Assembly (NCBI GenBank): GCA_947647735.1
Contig: CANSLJ010000013.1
Span: forward strand, 41,272 to 105,271
Source: an uncultured bacterium
Lineage (GTDB): Bacteria; Bacillota; Clostridia; Lachnospirales; Lachnospiraceae
Length of the DNA: 64,000 nucleotides
Reading direction: 5' to 3'
The notes under the pieces were generated by a model. That model was given only the letters and a program-made list of their open reading frames with translations. It was not told the DNA's origin and did no database searches. The position numbers and the translations under genes are program-made. Below are positions 16,740-24,624 of this stretch, piece after piece. Each line of letters begins with the position of its first letter. Within the stretch, counting starts at the first letter, position 1.

Positions 16740-18386
16740 ATGGATGAACATTCTATGAAGAAAAAATTATCATTTATTTTTCCTGCCATCTTTATCTTAC
16801 TTCCGGTATTGCTTTTTGGTGTGATAACTCTGGTACAATGCGGAAGAAGCGGAGATGGCTTATTTTTGCCTATGCCGATGTGGAATGATGAGGCGGCCTA
16901 TTATGAATTGATAAAGACATGGCTGGCAACAGGGATGCCGAAAGGATACTGGGGATTTGAGGGAGGCCATGCTATTTGGGGAACAGGCGGCGCCTGGAGC
17001 CCGGCTATTTTGTTTCCCTATGCGGTTTGGGGGGAGATGTTTGGTTGGGGTTATAGTTCGGTGGCGGTTGCCAATGTTGCCTTTTTGTGCATTGCAAATG
17101 CGCTGGTGTTGCTTTTATGTAAACCGGATCAAAAGGGAATGTGGTATCTTATTTTGCTGGAGGTGTTTTCCGGGCATGTTTTATTATACTTGAATACGAT
17201 TATGTCAGAAATATTGCGGTATGCGTTGGCGATGGTGCTTGCGGCGATGCTTTACAGGTTGTTGTTCATGGAAGAGACGAAGAAAGATTGGATTTTTCGA
17301 TATGCTGTCGTTCCCATTTATATTATTGTTGTGACACAGATTTATATTTTTTTTGCATTTGCAGTACCAGTTTATATATTTGCTGTGCTGAAAAAGAAAA
17401 AATGGTATGTTAAGGCTATGGTCTCTTTTCTTGCTATGGCGATAGAGGCTGGAGGCAGTTATTATCTATTACATTTGATCTCCAGTAATTACAATATTTA
17501 TAAAGCAGAGATTTTGCTGGAGGCATTGAAGAACAAAGATGTTTTTGGGGCGGTCAGAACGTTTTTATGGATGGTAAAGGTGGGACTGATAGATCTGTGG
17601 AACTGTTTTTTATCTTACGCAGGATATGGTATGTTTCGGTGGTTTGTAACACTGCTGGCAGTGATGGGATGTCTGCCGTTGCTTATGCTGTGTAAAGATG
17701 GCATTAAGTATTTGAGAAATAAGGAGAACGATAAACAGACAATATTCTGGAATCATGACAGGCAAGTGTTCCTGGCGATACCTTATAGTGTTGGATTATT
17801 TGTGTTTATGTATATTACGGTATACTCTCTGGAAGCTTTTACTTTTTACCGGGGGGTCGGGATTGTGATTTTATTTTCTCTGGTGCTGGCTTTGGGGATG
17901 GAAAAGAGAAGGCGGAGTTATCTGCTTTTGGGCTTGTATGCAGTTGGAGTTATCTTTGTGCCGAAAAACCAGAAAGATTTCAATGGGGAGAGGTATGTCA
18001 GCGCAGAGACAAGGGAAGAGTGGGAGGAATTGGGAGAAGAACTGGAAAAGGCAATACCAATATTGAAGGAAGGGGACGAGGTAAAAGCGTCAGAAAAAGA
18101 AGGTATCCGTTGGGCAAATACTGCCGTTTTATACAGTATGGAGCCAAAGCTGATCTGTGCTATGCCGGCGGGGCTGGGCGTGAACTTTGCCATGTACTCG
18201 AATGAGATTGTGGAAGAAGCAGGTTATCTGATTTTTTCTCTGGAGGATAAAGAAAATCTACGGCCAGATTGGTTGGAGCAGTCTCACCAGGAACTTTATG
18301 ATAAGTATGGTGAGATCTTGGAGAGTGATTATTTTATTCAGTATATGGATAATGAGTATATCGTGTATAGAAAGAGGAGCTATTAA
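16740..18386 (+). CDS. polytopic GT-C-like membrane glycosyltransferase candidate (paralog B)
   Basis: A 548-residue membrane protein with about 11 hydrophobic segments and a C-terminal soluble tail of about 110 residues. It is a paralog of the 14037-15674 product: shared features are a first outer loop with PMPMWNDEAAYYEL (compare PASPWNDELFYYKL), GYWGFEGGHA (compare GYFGFNESHG) and AWSPAILFPY, plus a tail in which KLICAMPAGLGVNF matches the position of AVPKGFGINL. The conserved WNDE acidic loop suggests a polyprenyl-phosphate-sugar-dependent GT-C fold. It follows the GtrB-like gene by 6 bases, so the two are very likely co-transcribed. The 39-base gap to the convergent cotH-like gene shows no convincing terminator. 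Confidence 0.6.
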   Translation: MDEHSMKKKLSFIFPAIFILLPVLLFGVITLVQCGRSGDGLFLPMPMWNDEAAYYELIKTWLATGMPKGYWGFEGGHAIWGTGGAWSPAILFPYAVWGEMFGWGYSSVAVANVAFLCIANALVLLLCKPDQKGMWYLILLEVFSGHVLLYLNTIMSEILRYALAMVLAAMLYRLLFMEETKKDWIFRYAVVPIYIIVVTQIYIFFAFAVPVYIFAVLKKKKWYVKAMVSFLAMAIEAGGSYYLLHLISSNYNIYKAEILLEALKNKDVFGAVRTFLWMVKVGLIDLWNCFLSYAGYGMFRWFVTLLAVMGCLPLLMLCKDGIKYLRNKENDKQTIFWNHDRQVFLAIPYSVGLFVFMYITVYSLEAFTFYRGVGIVILFSLVLALGMEKRRRSYLLLGLYAVGVIFVPKNQKDFNGERYVSAETREEWEELGEELEKAIPILKEGDEVKASEKEGIRWANTAVLYSMEPKLICAMPAGLGVNFAMYSNEIVEEAGYLIFSLEDKENLRPDWLEQSHQELYDKYGEILESDYFIQYMDNEYIVYRKRSY

Positions 18387-18425
18387 TTCTAGTATATGCG
18401 CATCTATTATTTATCACGATGTAAG

Positions 18426-20075
18426 CTATAGACCTAAAAAATAGGTATCCAAAAAGGCCATACGTTCCCTGACAAACTGTGTAGTCTCTGTCAGGTCAGT
18501 AGAATTTCCACTGTCAGGACAGATGGCGGTATCTCTGGCAAGGGCTCCGCTCTCTACTAAAAGATTCATGTTCTCTTCCATAATGGAAATAATATGGTCA
18601 TCGGATAAGATACCCGCTCTGTAGTTTAGGTATCGCGCAACCAGAAGGTCATGAGCACCATTGATGTTTTCGTCAAAAAGTTGCTGAATACAAGATTCTG
18701 CATAAATAATGGTAGGATCGTTATTGAATTCAACATAAAGTTTTTCTGGTTCTTGAGCCCAGACTTCACCGAAGGTATAGTTTAAGTCCCAGGGCAGAAT
18801 GTAGGTAATATATCTGCCATCAGGCTGACGACGGGACACCATATATGTGTTCTTGGATTGATTGTCGGCAGCGGAGGTGGCCTGTATGAAAATATAGAAA
18901 TCAGCAATATTTCTTAAGTCTAACAGACTGGCATAGGCATAAGCATTGGGTGTCCAGTAGGCATAGGTCAGGTATTCCTGCAAAGGCATCCAACCGGCAA
19001 GGGTTTTTTCGGGTTCCTTGGGGTAACGCAGCCGCACAGGGTATGCCACCGTAAAATTATTATCAAGAGAGTACTGGAAACTGCTGGGGGAGGGATTCCC
19101 GAATTCAACAAGTTTGTAAAGGGAGTCTCCATCCTTTAGGTGGAGAGTATCTTCGTCGATGGGGGAAAGGACACCACATAATCCATTATATCTGCCGTCC
19201 AAAATAACCTCACAGTAGGTCATTTCGGCACTGTATTCCATAAAATCAGCTTCGGATGCTTTTGCGATTTCATTCCAGAGCGTGAGGGATGTTATATCCC
19301 TGATCTTGCTGCTATCGTTAAACATGGTGATCAGTTTCCATTTTGCGTTTACCCCTATGTCAAAAAGATATTGTTCGTTTTTAGTACCATCGGCTTCTAA
19401 TAGTTTGATGGAATAGTTTTTCTTTCTGCCATAGGAGGTAGAGCTGGCACCACGCTCATGAAAAGTAACCGGACTAAATACAGTCTGGTATTTTTTTGTT
19501 TTCGGATTTGCGTTGAAGATGACAATAGCGCCATAATATCTTGTCTGGGATTCAAAATAATATCCGTCGGGTTCCAGATCAGGATCGTAAATGGGCTCTT
19601 CGGCGTAGGCGGAAGTCATACTGATCAAAGGAAGCCCTGTGATAACAAGAGACAAAGGCTGAGAGGCATCTCCAATTCTGGCACAAAGCGTAAAAGTATG
19701 TCCGCTGCTGATAGCGGTAGATTTATCGAAAAGAAGCGGATCTTCCAAAAAATAAAGTTCCCCTTCGGGGGTGCTGAGAGAAAGCGCGCCTTGCCAGTCA
19801 TCGATGTTCATATTCTGGGATAGATAATAGGTTTGAGTGTCTCCAACATAGGGGAGTGGGTAACCGTTAAAAAGTAGGGTAATACCCTGTGACTGAAACA
19901 GATCAGCTTTTGGAGGAGCAGAGATGAATAATGCTTCAGCCTCCTGGGAGGATATAATGTCTGTGGATAGAATTTTTTTTGATTCAATATAATGGAAATA
20001 AAACAAGACAATCAAAAAAACGATTGTCAACGGAAGGAAAAGATGCTTTGATAATAGTTTGGCTCGGTCAGACAT
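18426..20075 (-). CDS. CotH kinase family protein, membrane-anchored
   Basis: A 549-residue CotH-family protein. CotH proteins are atypical kinases that phosphorylate spore-coat proteins in Bacillus, but related secreted versions exist in many bacteria. One N-terminal hydrophobic segment (about residues 13-29) suggests a membrane anchor with the rest outside the membrane. Family features are HERGASSTSYGRKKNYSIKL, NDSSKIRDITSLTLWNEI, a YCEVILDGRYNGLCG segment, ADNQSKNTYMV, and LPWDLNYTFG with the catalytic-type Asp near residue 430. RBS AGGAG (complement of 20081-20085) and a TATAAT box (complement of 20105-20110) lie upstream. It is on the strand opposite to the glycan genes, next to an orphan Spo0A-type regulator. 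A role in the spore surface is inferred, not shown. Confidence 0.85.
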   Translation of the reverse strand: MSDRAKLLSKHLFLPLTIVFLIVLFYFHYIESKKILSTDIISSQEAEALFISAPPKADLFQSQGITLLFNGYPLPYVGDTQTYYLSQNMNIDDWQGALSLSTPEGELYFLEDPLLFDKSTAISSGHTFTLCARIGDASQPLSLVITGLPLISMTSAYAEEPIYDPDLEPDGYYFESQTRYYGAIVIFNANPKTKKYQTVFSPVTFHERGASSTSYGRKKNYSIKLLEADGTKNEQYLFDIGVNAKWKLITMFNDSSKIRDITSLTLWNEIAKASEADFMEYSAEMTYCEVILDGRYNGLCGVLSPIDEDTLHLKDGDSLYKLVEFGNPSPSSFQYSLDNNFTVAYPVRLRYPKEPEKTLAGWMPLQEYLTYAYWTPNAYAYASLLDLRNIADFYIFIQATSAADNQSKNTYMVSRRQPDGRYITYILPWDLNYTFGEVWAQEPEKLYVEFNNDPTIIYAESCIQQLFDENINGAHDLLVARYLNYRAGILSDDHIISIMEENMNLLVESGALARDTAICPDSGNSTDLTETTQFVRERMAFLDTYFLGL

Positions 20076-20104
20076 AAAAACTCCTGCACATGTATTGTGA
20101 AATA

Positions 20105-20110
20105 ATTATA
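20105..20110 (-). promoter_or_regulatory. -10 box (TATAAT) of the cotH-like gene
   Basis: On the - strand a perfect TATAAT lies about 30 bases before the ATG at 20075, ahead of the RBS AGGAG. The -35 region at 17-base spacing reads CATTAA and is weak, so an activator or an alternative sigma factor may be involved. Confidence 0.45.
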
Positions 20111-20135
20111 GTACATATGCATTTTTCTTAATGTA

Positions 20136-20171
20136 TCCCGGGTACCGTCTATACTTATAGGTACTCCGGGA
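20136..20171. other. GC-rich hairpin between spo0A-like and cotH-like genes
   Basis: TCCCGGGTACC at 20136-20146 pairs with GGTACTCCGGGA at 20160-20171, an 11-base-pair stem with one bulged base and a 13-base loop. It lies just past the 3' end of the spo0A-like gene (read on the - strand) and upstream of the cotH-like promoter. Neither side has a clean U-run, so it may be a weak terminator, an RNA-end stabiliser or a regulatory hairpin. Confidence 0.4.
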
Positions 20172-20187
20172 TGATATTTGATTCAAT

Positions 20188-20565
20188 TTATAAATCTCTC
20201 AGATCAAGTCTTATTTTGTCAGCAATTCTTGCAATATATTCACTGTTGGTGGGGCGGCCCTTGCCTGTCCCTACAGAGTAGCCGAATAGTTCCTCGAAAG
20301 TATCGATATTACCTCTTGTCCAAGATACCTCAATAGCATTCCGGATGGCGCGTTCTACTTTCTGGTCGGTGGTTTTAAATCTTTTAGCGACTGTTGGATA
20401 TAAGAGTTTGGTGACGCTGCTGACAGCCTCCATATCCTTCCCGGAGAGGATGATAGCCTCCCTTAAGTAATGATACCCTTTTAGGTGTGCTGGAATACCC
20501 ATATCCAGCATGATTCTGGTAACATAGCGTTCCAGATCAACCTCATTCATGTTTGCGATATCCAT
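20188..20565 (-). CDS. orphan Spo0A C-terminal DNA-binding domain protein
   Basis: A 125-residue protein that is entirely a Spo0A C-terminal (effector) domain, the DNA-binding part of the master sporulation regulator. It matches the known fold closely by eye: HLKGYHYLREAI, SVTKLLYPTVAKRF, the recognition-helix region DQKVERAIRNAIEVSWTRGNID, and RPTNSEYIARIADKIRLD. There is no receiver domain, and an in-frame TGA six bases upstream of the ATG, with RBS AGGGGA on the - strand, shows that the short form is genuine. Without a receiver it should bind DNA independently of phosphorelay input, or compete with Spo0A at 0A boxes. It probably regulates cotH, the divergent glycan operon, or both (inference). 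Confidence 0.92.
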   Translation of the reverse strand: MDIANMNEVDLERYVTRIMLDMGIPAHLKGYHYLREAIILSGKDMEAVSSVTKLLYPTVAKRFKTTDQKVERAIRNAIEVSWTRGNIDTFEELFGYSVGTGKGRPTNSEYIARIADKIRLDLRDL

Positions 20566-20835
20566 TATTCAAATTCCCCTTTCAAATTATGGCATATAGT
20601 TAATAGGTTCTGCATTTTCTGTAAGAAAATGTTTTCTGTTAGCAATATATTATAATATTTGTCGCGATTTGAAAAGTGTTAGTTATCGCATTTTTTCATT
20701 TTGAAGGAGAAAAATGGGAATAATTTGGAATATAAGGTGACGAATGAAAAGTTCTGTGGTAATATAATAGTGGTTTTTTCTGGGAAATTTTTGGGAATAT
20801 ATTAAAAAGTATATTTGGAAGAATGAGAGTCGAGG

Positions 20836-21636
20836 ATGATGTCTGCTTCTTTTGCTAAGGAAGATGGACTGGTGAGTATTATTGTGCCGGTTCATAATGC
20901 GGAAAATTTTATTATAGAGACGATAGACTGTGTCAGGGAGCAGTCTTATAAGGATTGGGAGCTTTTGTTGATTGAAGATGGCTCTACGGACCATACTATG
21001 GATGTGATGAGTACTTATCTGGAGGAACTTCAGGACGAGAGAGTTAAGCTTGTAAAAAGGGAGATAAGATCGCCGGAGGAGAAGAGCTTTGGGGCGGCGA
21101 GAGCACGGAATCTGGGACTTTCTCTTGCACGAGGCCGATATATTGCTTATCTGGATGCGGATGACCGTTGGGCAGTGGACAAGTTGGAAAAGGAACTGGC
21201 CTTTTTACAGGAGAAGCAGGCCGGGTTTGTGTTTACCGGGTATGAGTTTGGAGATGAAAATGCCAATGGGACTGGAAAGGTGGTACAGGTTCCGGAGACT
21301 ATAAGCTATAAGCAGGCGCTTGCCAATACAACAATTTTTACATCTACGGTTATGCTGGATACAGAAAAGGTAGATAGAAGCTTGATGGAGATGCCTTATA
21401 TTAAGAGTGAGGATACAGCCAGCTGGTGGCGGATATTGAAAGCCGGGGTTACGGCTTATGGGTTGGATGAGAATTTAGTGGTTTACAGGAGGGCAGGGAA
21501 GACCTTGTCTTCCAATAAACTGGAGGCGATCAGGCGTATCTGGAATTTATATCGACAGGCTGCTGAGCTCTCAGTTTTTGCAAGTGTCTGTCATTTCATA
21601 CCATGGGCGTATCGGGCGGTAAAGCGCAGGGTATAG
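20836..21636 (+). CDS. GT2 family glycosyltransferase
   Basis: A 266-residue cytoplasmic GT-A-fold glycosyltransferase with SIIVPVHNAENFI, LLIEDGSTDHTMD and a DADDRW metal-binding motif following YIAYL. The acceptor-side region contains SEDTASWWRIL, typical of this subfamily. It is the first gene of the large + strand polysaccharide operon and is divergent from the spo0A-like gene. The 270-base intergenic region holds a TATAAT at 20763-20768 that could serve as its -10, with a poor -35. Two adjacent ATG codons (20836 and 20839) precede the conserved region; GAGG at 20832-20835 fits the second slightly better. Sugar specificity is unknown. Confidence 0.85.
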   Translation: MMSASFAKEDGLVSIIVPVHNAENFIIETIDCVREQSYKDWELLLIEDGSTDHTMDVMSTYLEELQDERVKLVKREIRSPEEKSFGAARARNLGLSLARGRYIAYLDADDRWAVDKLEKELAFLQEKQAGFVFTGYEFGDENANGTGKVVQVPETISYKQALANTTIFTSTVMLDTEKVDRSLMEMPYIKSEDTASWWRILKAGVTAYGLDENLVVYRRAGKTLSSNKLEAIRRIWNLYRQAAELSVFASVCHFIPWAYRAVKRRV

Positions 21637-21741
21637 GAAAACTTTTCCTGAAAATAAAACATCTAAGATATATGGGTGATAGAATGACAAGTAGTGTTGT
21701 CTTAGTAAATATAGAGCGTATAGAATGTGAAGGAACATGTG

Positions 21742-23286
21742 ATGCAGGAAAAAGAGTCATTTAAGAGAATTGTGCGATTGTCTCTTTCAGGGATATGTCT
21801 GCTGGGGCAAGTCGTGATATATGTTCATTTTTTGTATGAGTTTTATTTTGAGCCGATCAAACAAAATCTTCAGTTTTTTGAAAAGGGGGAGGCACTGTTT
21901 ATTGCAATCTACCTGGTTCTTATTTTCTTTTTTTCCAGTATGTATGGGGGAATGAGGATTGGCTATTTAAAAAACGGGGAAGTGATTTTTTCGCAGATAT
22001 TTGCGACGTTATTGGCGGATGTGATAACATATGGACAGATTTCCATTATGATCACGGCGCTTTATCCGGCGCAGATTTTCCTGTACATGGTAGTGATGCA
22101 GATTGCCTGGTCTGTTTTGTGGATCAATATTGCAAACTTTATCTATCAGCATATTTTCTCACCGAGGCAGATGCTGTTGATCCATGGGGACAGGCCCTAT
22201 GATGATATTGTGGCAAAATTTGGCAGTAGAAAGGATAAGTACGATATTTGCAAATGTATCAGTTATAGGGTTGGTTATGATGACATTTTTATGGAGATTC
22301 TGGAACCTTATGATGCAATTGTAATTTGGGACATTCCGGTGGATGTGCGAAATAAGATTCTAAAGTTTTGCTATGGACATTCCATCAGAGTATATATTAT
22401 GCCTAAAATAACGGATGTTATATTAAAGGGAGCCGAGCAGCTCAGCCTTTTTGATACGCCGATTTTGTTTACCAGAGAATATAAAATGACGATTGACCAA
22501 CGTTTTGTGAAGAGGCTGATTGACATCGTATGTTCCTTGATTCTTATTATAGTAACGTTTCCGCTGATGATTTTGACGGCGCTGGCGGTAAAGATTTATG
22601 ATGGGGGGCCGATTTTATATAAACAGGTTCGCTGTACAATCGGCGGAAAAGAGTTTCGGATTATGAAGTTTCGCAGTATGAGTGTGGATGCGGAAAAAGA
22701 CGGAAAGGCAAGGCTGGCATCGAAAAATGACGCGAGAATAACGCCGGTGGGCAAATTTATCCGGGTATGTAGGTTGGACGAGCTGCCGCAGTTGTTTAAT
22801 ATTTTAGCGGGGGATATGTCTTTTATCGGACCACGGCCTGAAAGGCCGGAGATTATTGCGCAGTATATGGAGATCATGCCGGAGTTTAAATTTCGCACGC
22901 GGGTAAAAGCAGGTCTTGCGGGGTACGCCCAGGTTTATGGAAAGTATAATACAACGCCTTATGATAAGCTGAAACTGGATTTATATTATATAGAAAATTA
23001 TTCTGTGTGGATGGATATTAAACTGATGTTTTTGACGCTGAAGATCTTGCTGATGCCAGACAGTACGGAGGGCATAGAATCTACGCAGATCACGGCCATG
23101 AAACAATCCAATGCCGAATTGATCGAAAAGCGGGCAAGATTGGATAAGGAGGCCCGAGAACGAATCGAGCGGGAACACCAGGAAAGAGCGATTCGAGAGG
23201 CGGAAATTTTAGGGCGACAGCAGGTAGGGAAGGAAGAGGGAGAACCTCTAGCGCCGGAAGGTAGCCCAGATGGGATGATGGAGTGA
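21742..23286 (+). CDS. polyprenyl glycosylphosphotransferase (initiating enzyme 1, WbaP-like)
   Basis: A 514-residue initiating transferase that moves a sugar-1-phosphate (often galactose or glucose) from UDP-sugar to undecaprenyl phosphate. The first about 150 residues contain four or five membrane segments, followed by a soluble Rossmann-like linker and, from about residue 256, the bacterial sugar transferase domain: KRLIDIVCSLI, GGPILYKQVR, FRIMKFRSM, DELPQLFNILAGDMSFIGPR and YAQVYGKYNT. After that domain the chain continues with an unusual 70-residue highly charged Glu/Arg-rich helix and a Pro/Gly tail. I prefer the ATG at 21742 (AGGA at 21731-21734) over the GTG at 21727. It probably starts the repeat unit of this operon. 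Confidence 0.88.
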   Translation: MQEKESFKRIVRLSLSGICLLGQVVIYVHFLYEFYFEPIKQNLQFFEKGEALFIAIYLVLIFFFSSMYGGMRIGYLKNGEVIFSQIFATLLADVITYGQISIMITALYPAQIFLYMVVMQIAWSVLWINIANFIYQHIFSPRQMLLIHGDRPYDDIVAKFGSRKDKYDICKCISYRVGYDDIFMEILEPYDAIVIWDIPVDVRNKILKFCYGHSIRVYIMPKITDVILKGAEQLSLFDTPILFTREYKMTIDQRFVKRLIDIVCSLILIIVTFPLMILTALAVKIYDGGPILYKQVRCTIGGKEFRIMKFRSMSVDAEKDGKARLASKNDARITPVGKFIRVCRLDELPQLFNILAGDMSFIGPRPERPEIIAQYMEIMPEFKFRTRVKAGLAGYAQVYGKYNTTPYDKLKLDLYYIENYSVWMDIKLMFLTLKILLMPDSTEGIESTQITAMKQSNAELIEKRARLDKEARERIEREHQERAIREAEILGRQQVGKEEGEPLAPEGSPDGMME

Positions 23287-23345
23287 AAAATTTCTGACGC
23301 AGGAATGGAGCCGAGGCCGAGATCGTTGACAGGAATGAGGATAGC

Positions 23346-24527
23346 ATGTGGGAATGTAGTTATGGAAAAGAACCTTTAGATATCAGGCTGCTTGTGCTGC
23401 GGTTTCTGCGGAAAAGCCCGCTGGTAGTACTGGCCGCTCTTGTGGGAGCGATTTGCATTGGGGGGCCGTACTTTCTGAAAAAGGTGACTTTCGGACCGGC
23501 AAAAGAATATGAGGCGGTGACGGATTTTTATATTGATTATGCGCTGCAGGAAAGTGGGGAAGAATATACTTATTTTAATCAGACAACCTGGACGCAGTTG
23601 ATTACGGACGATGTCTTTACTGATAAAGTATTGGTATATATGTCATGGGATGGAATGTCCGTGGATGAGGAGACTATACAGGCGGCACCTTTGCCGGATA
23701 TAGAAAAGGCGGCGGGGTTGACCAAACAGCAGTTACGAGAATACCTATATGCAACTATGCTGTCCGATACAAGGATTGTGACAACTACAGTGACGACGAA
23801 TGATCCTGAACTGACCATGAGGATTGAAAAAGCATTGATCAGGGCAATGGAAGATTTCGGAAACGAGCAGAAAGAAATTGAAGAAGTACGTATCCTCCAG
23901 GAGCCGGCAGAGGCATCTCTGGTTGTGGCGGATGTGCGGACGTTTCGGGCCTGTATGTTGGGGGCGGTGATATTTGCTTTTGTGACGGGACTTTATTTGT
24001 TGCTTTATTTTGTGCTGGATGAAGGGATTCATGTTCCGGTGGCCTTTGAGCGGCGATTTGGGGTGCCGATGCTGGGAACAATCTGTTCTGGGGAACTGCC
24101 TGCTTTGGCGAAGAAACTGTTTTTGGAAGATGAGAAGTTTTTTAAGCCCGTACTTGTGACGGCAGACGAAACAGTGGAGTTGGAACAAGTGAAAACAGTT
24201 TTGGAGGACCGGGAGGTAGAGACTGAAAGAAATGAAGAGTTGGAGAAATCCTTGAGAGGGCTTTATCAGAAGACATATGAAGAAATGGAATGTAATGAGT
24301 CTGGGGTGGAGGAGTTACAAAGTAAAAAGCTGATGCTTGTTGTAAAAGCGGGAGCCCATAATGGAAAACGGATAGAAAAGCTTTTGGGTTTTTGCAGGAT
24401 GTGTGATTTGAATGTGGTGGCAGCACTTTTGTGGGAAGCGGATGAGAGGTTGATTAAGGTATATGAGGCGCCTGAGCATGTACTGCATGCGTGGCGGTGC
24501 CGAAGGAGTGTTGGAAAGAAAGCGTAG
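23346..24527 (+). CDS. Wzz/CpsC-like chain-length regulator with degenerate BY-kinase-like C-terminus
   Basis: A 393-residue polysaccharide co-polymerase. Two membrane segments (about 27-45 and 202-222) bracket an extracytoplasmic domain of about 155 residues, as in Wzz/CpsC/CapA. The cytoplasmic C-terminal region of about 165 residues keeps the general course of a CpsD/BY-kinase-type tail (ERRFGVPMLGTI at its start; KLMLVVKAGAHNGKRI and DLNVVAALLW near its end). It has no Walker A, Walker A' or Walker B motif and no terminal tyrosine cluster. It is therefore probably a scaffold without kinase activity, and no separate CpsD kinase is visible nearby. RBS GAGGA precedes the ATG at 23346. Role: setting chain length of the polymer made by the EpsG or Wzy proteins of this locus. 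Confidence 0.72.
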   Translation: MWECSYGKEPLDIRLLVLRFLRKSPLVVLAALVGAICIGGPYFLKKVTFGPAKEYEAVTDFYIDYALQESGEEYTYFNQTTWTQLITDDVFTDKVLVYMSWDGMSVDEETIQAAPLPDIEKAAGLTKQQLREYLYATMLSDTRIVTTTVTTNDPELTMRIEKALIRAMEDFGNEQKEIEEVRILQEPAEASLVVADVRTFRACMLGAVIFAFVTGLYLLLYFVLDEGIHVPVAFERRFGVPMLGTICSGELPALAKKLFLEDEKFFKPVLVTADETVELEQVKTVLEDREVETERNEELEKSLRGLYQKTYEEMECNESGVEELQSKKLMLVVKAGAHNGKRIEKLLGFCRMCDLNVVAALLWEADERLIKVYEAPEHVLHAWRCRRSVGKKA

Positions 24528-24624
24528 CTGCTGATGGAAAAGTTAGGATATAAAAATGGCATGAGTAGTATAGTTGGATGTAGGTTTTAGAGAAATTTGG
24601 AAGATCTCTGGGGGAATGAGTAGG

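Noticed and set aside
18387-18425. Possible bidirectional terminator between the GT-C-like gene and the cotH-like gene
   Set aside because: Only a short ATGCGCAT palindrome is present, with no stable stem or U-run.
21719-21741. TTGTCT-16-TATAGA as promoter for the initiating transferase gene
   Set aside because: The implied transcription start would fall on the RBS, leaving no room for ribosome binding at the ATG at 21742.
23745-24188. 147-codon open frame on the - strand inside the chain-length regulator gene
   Set aside because: His/Lys/Gln-rich nonsense-type composition and full overlap with a recognisable Wzz-like gene.
24574-24624. Upstream TTG start for the GT2-like gene
   Set aside because: No RBS at the TTG, and the family typically starts at the V-L-A-S-V-V-D segment just after the ATG at 24625.
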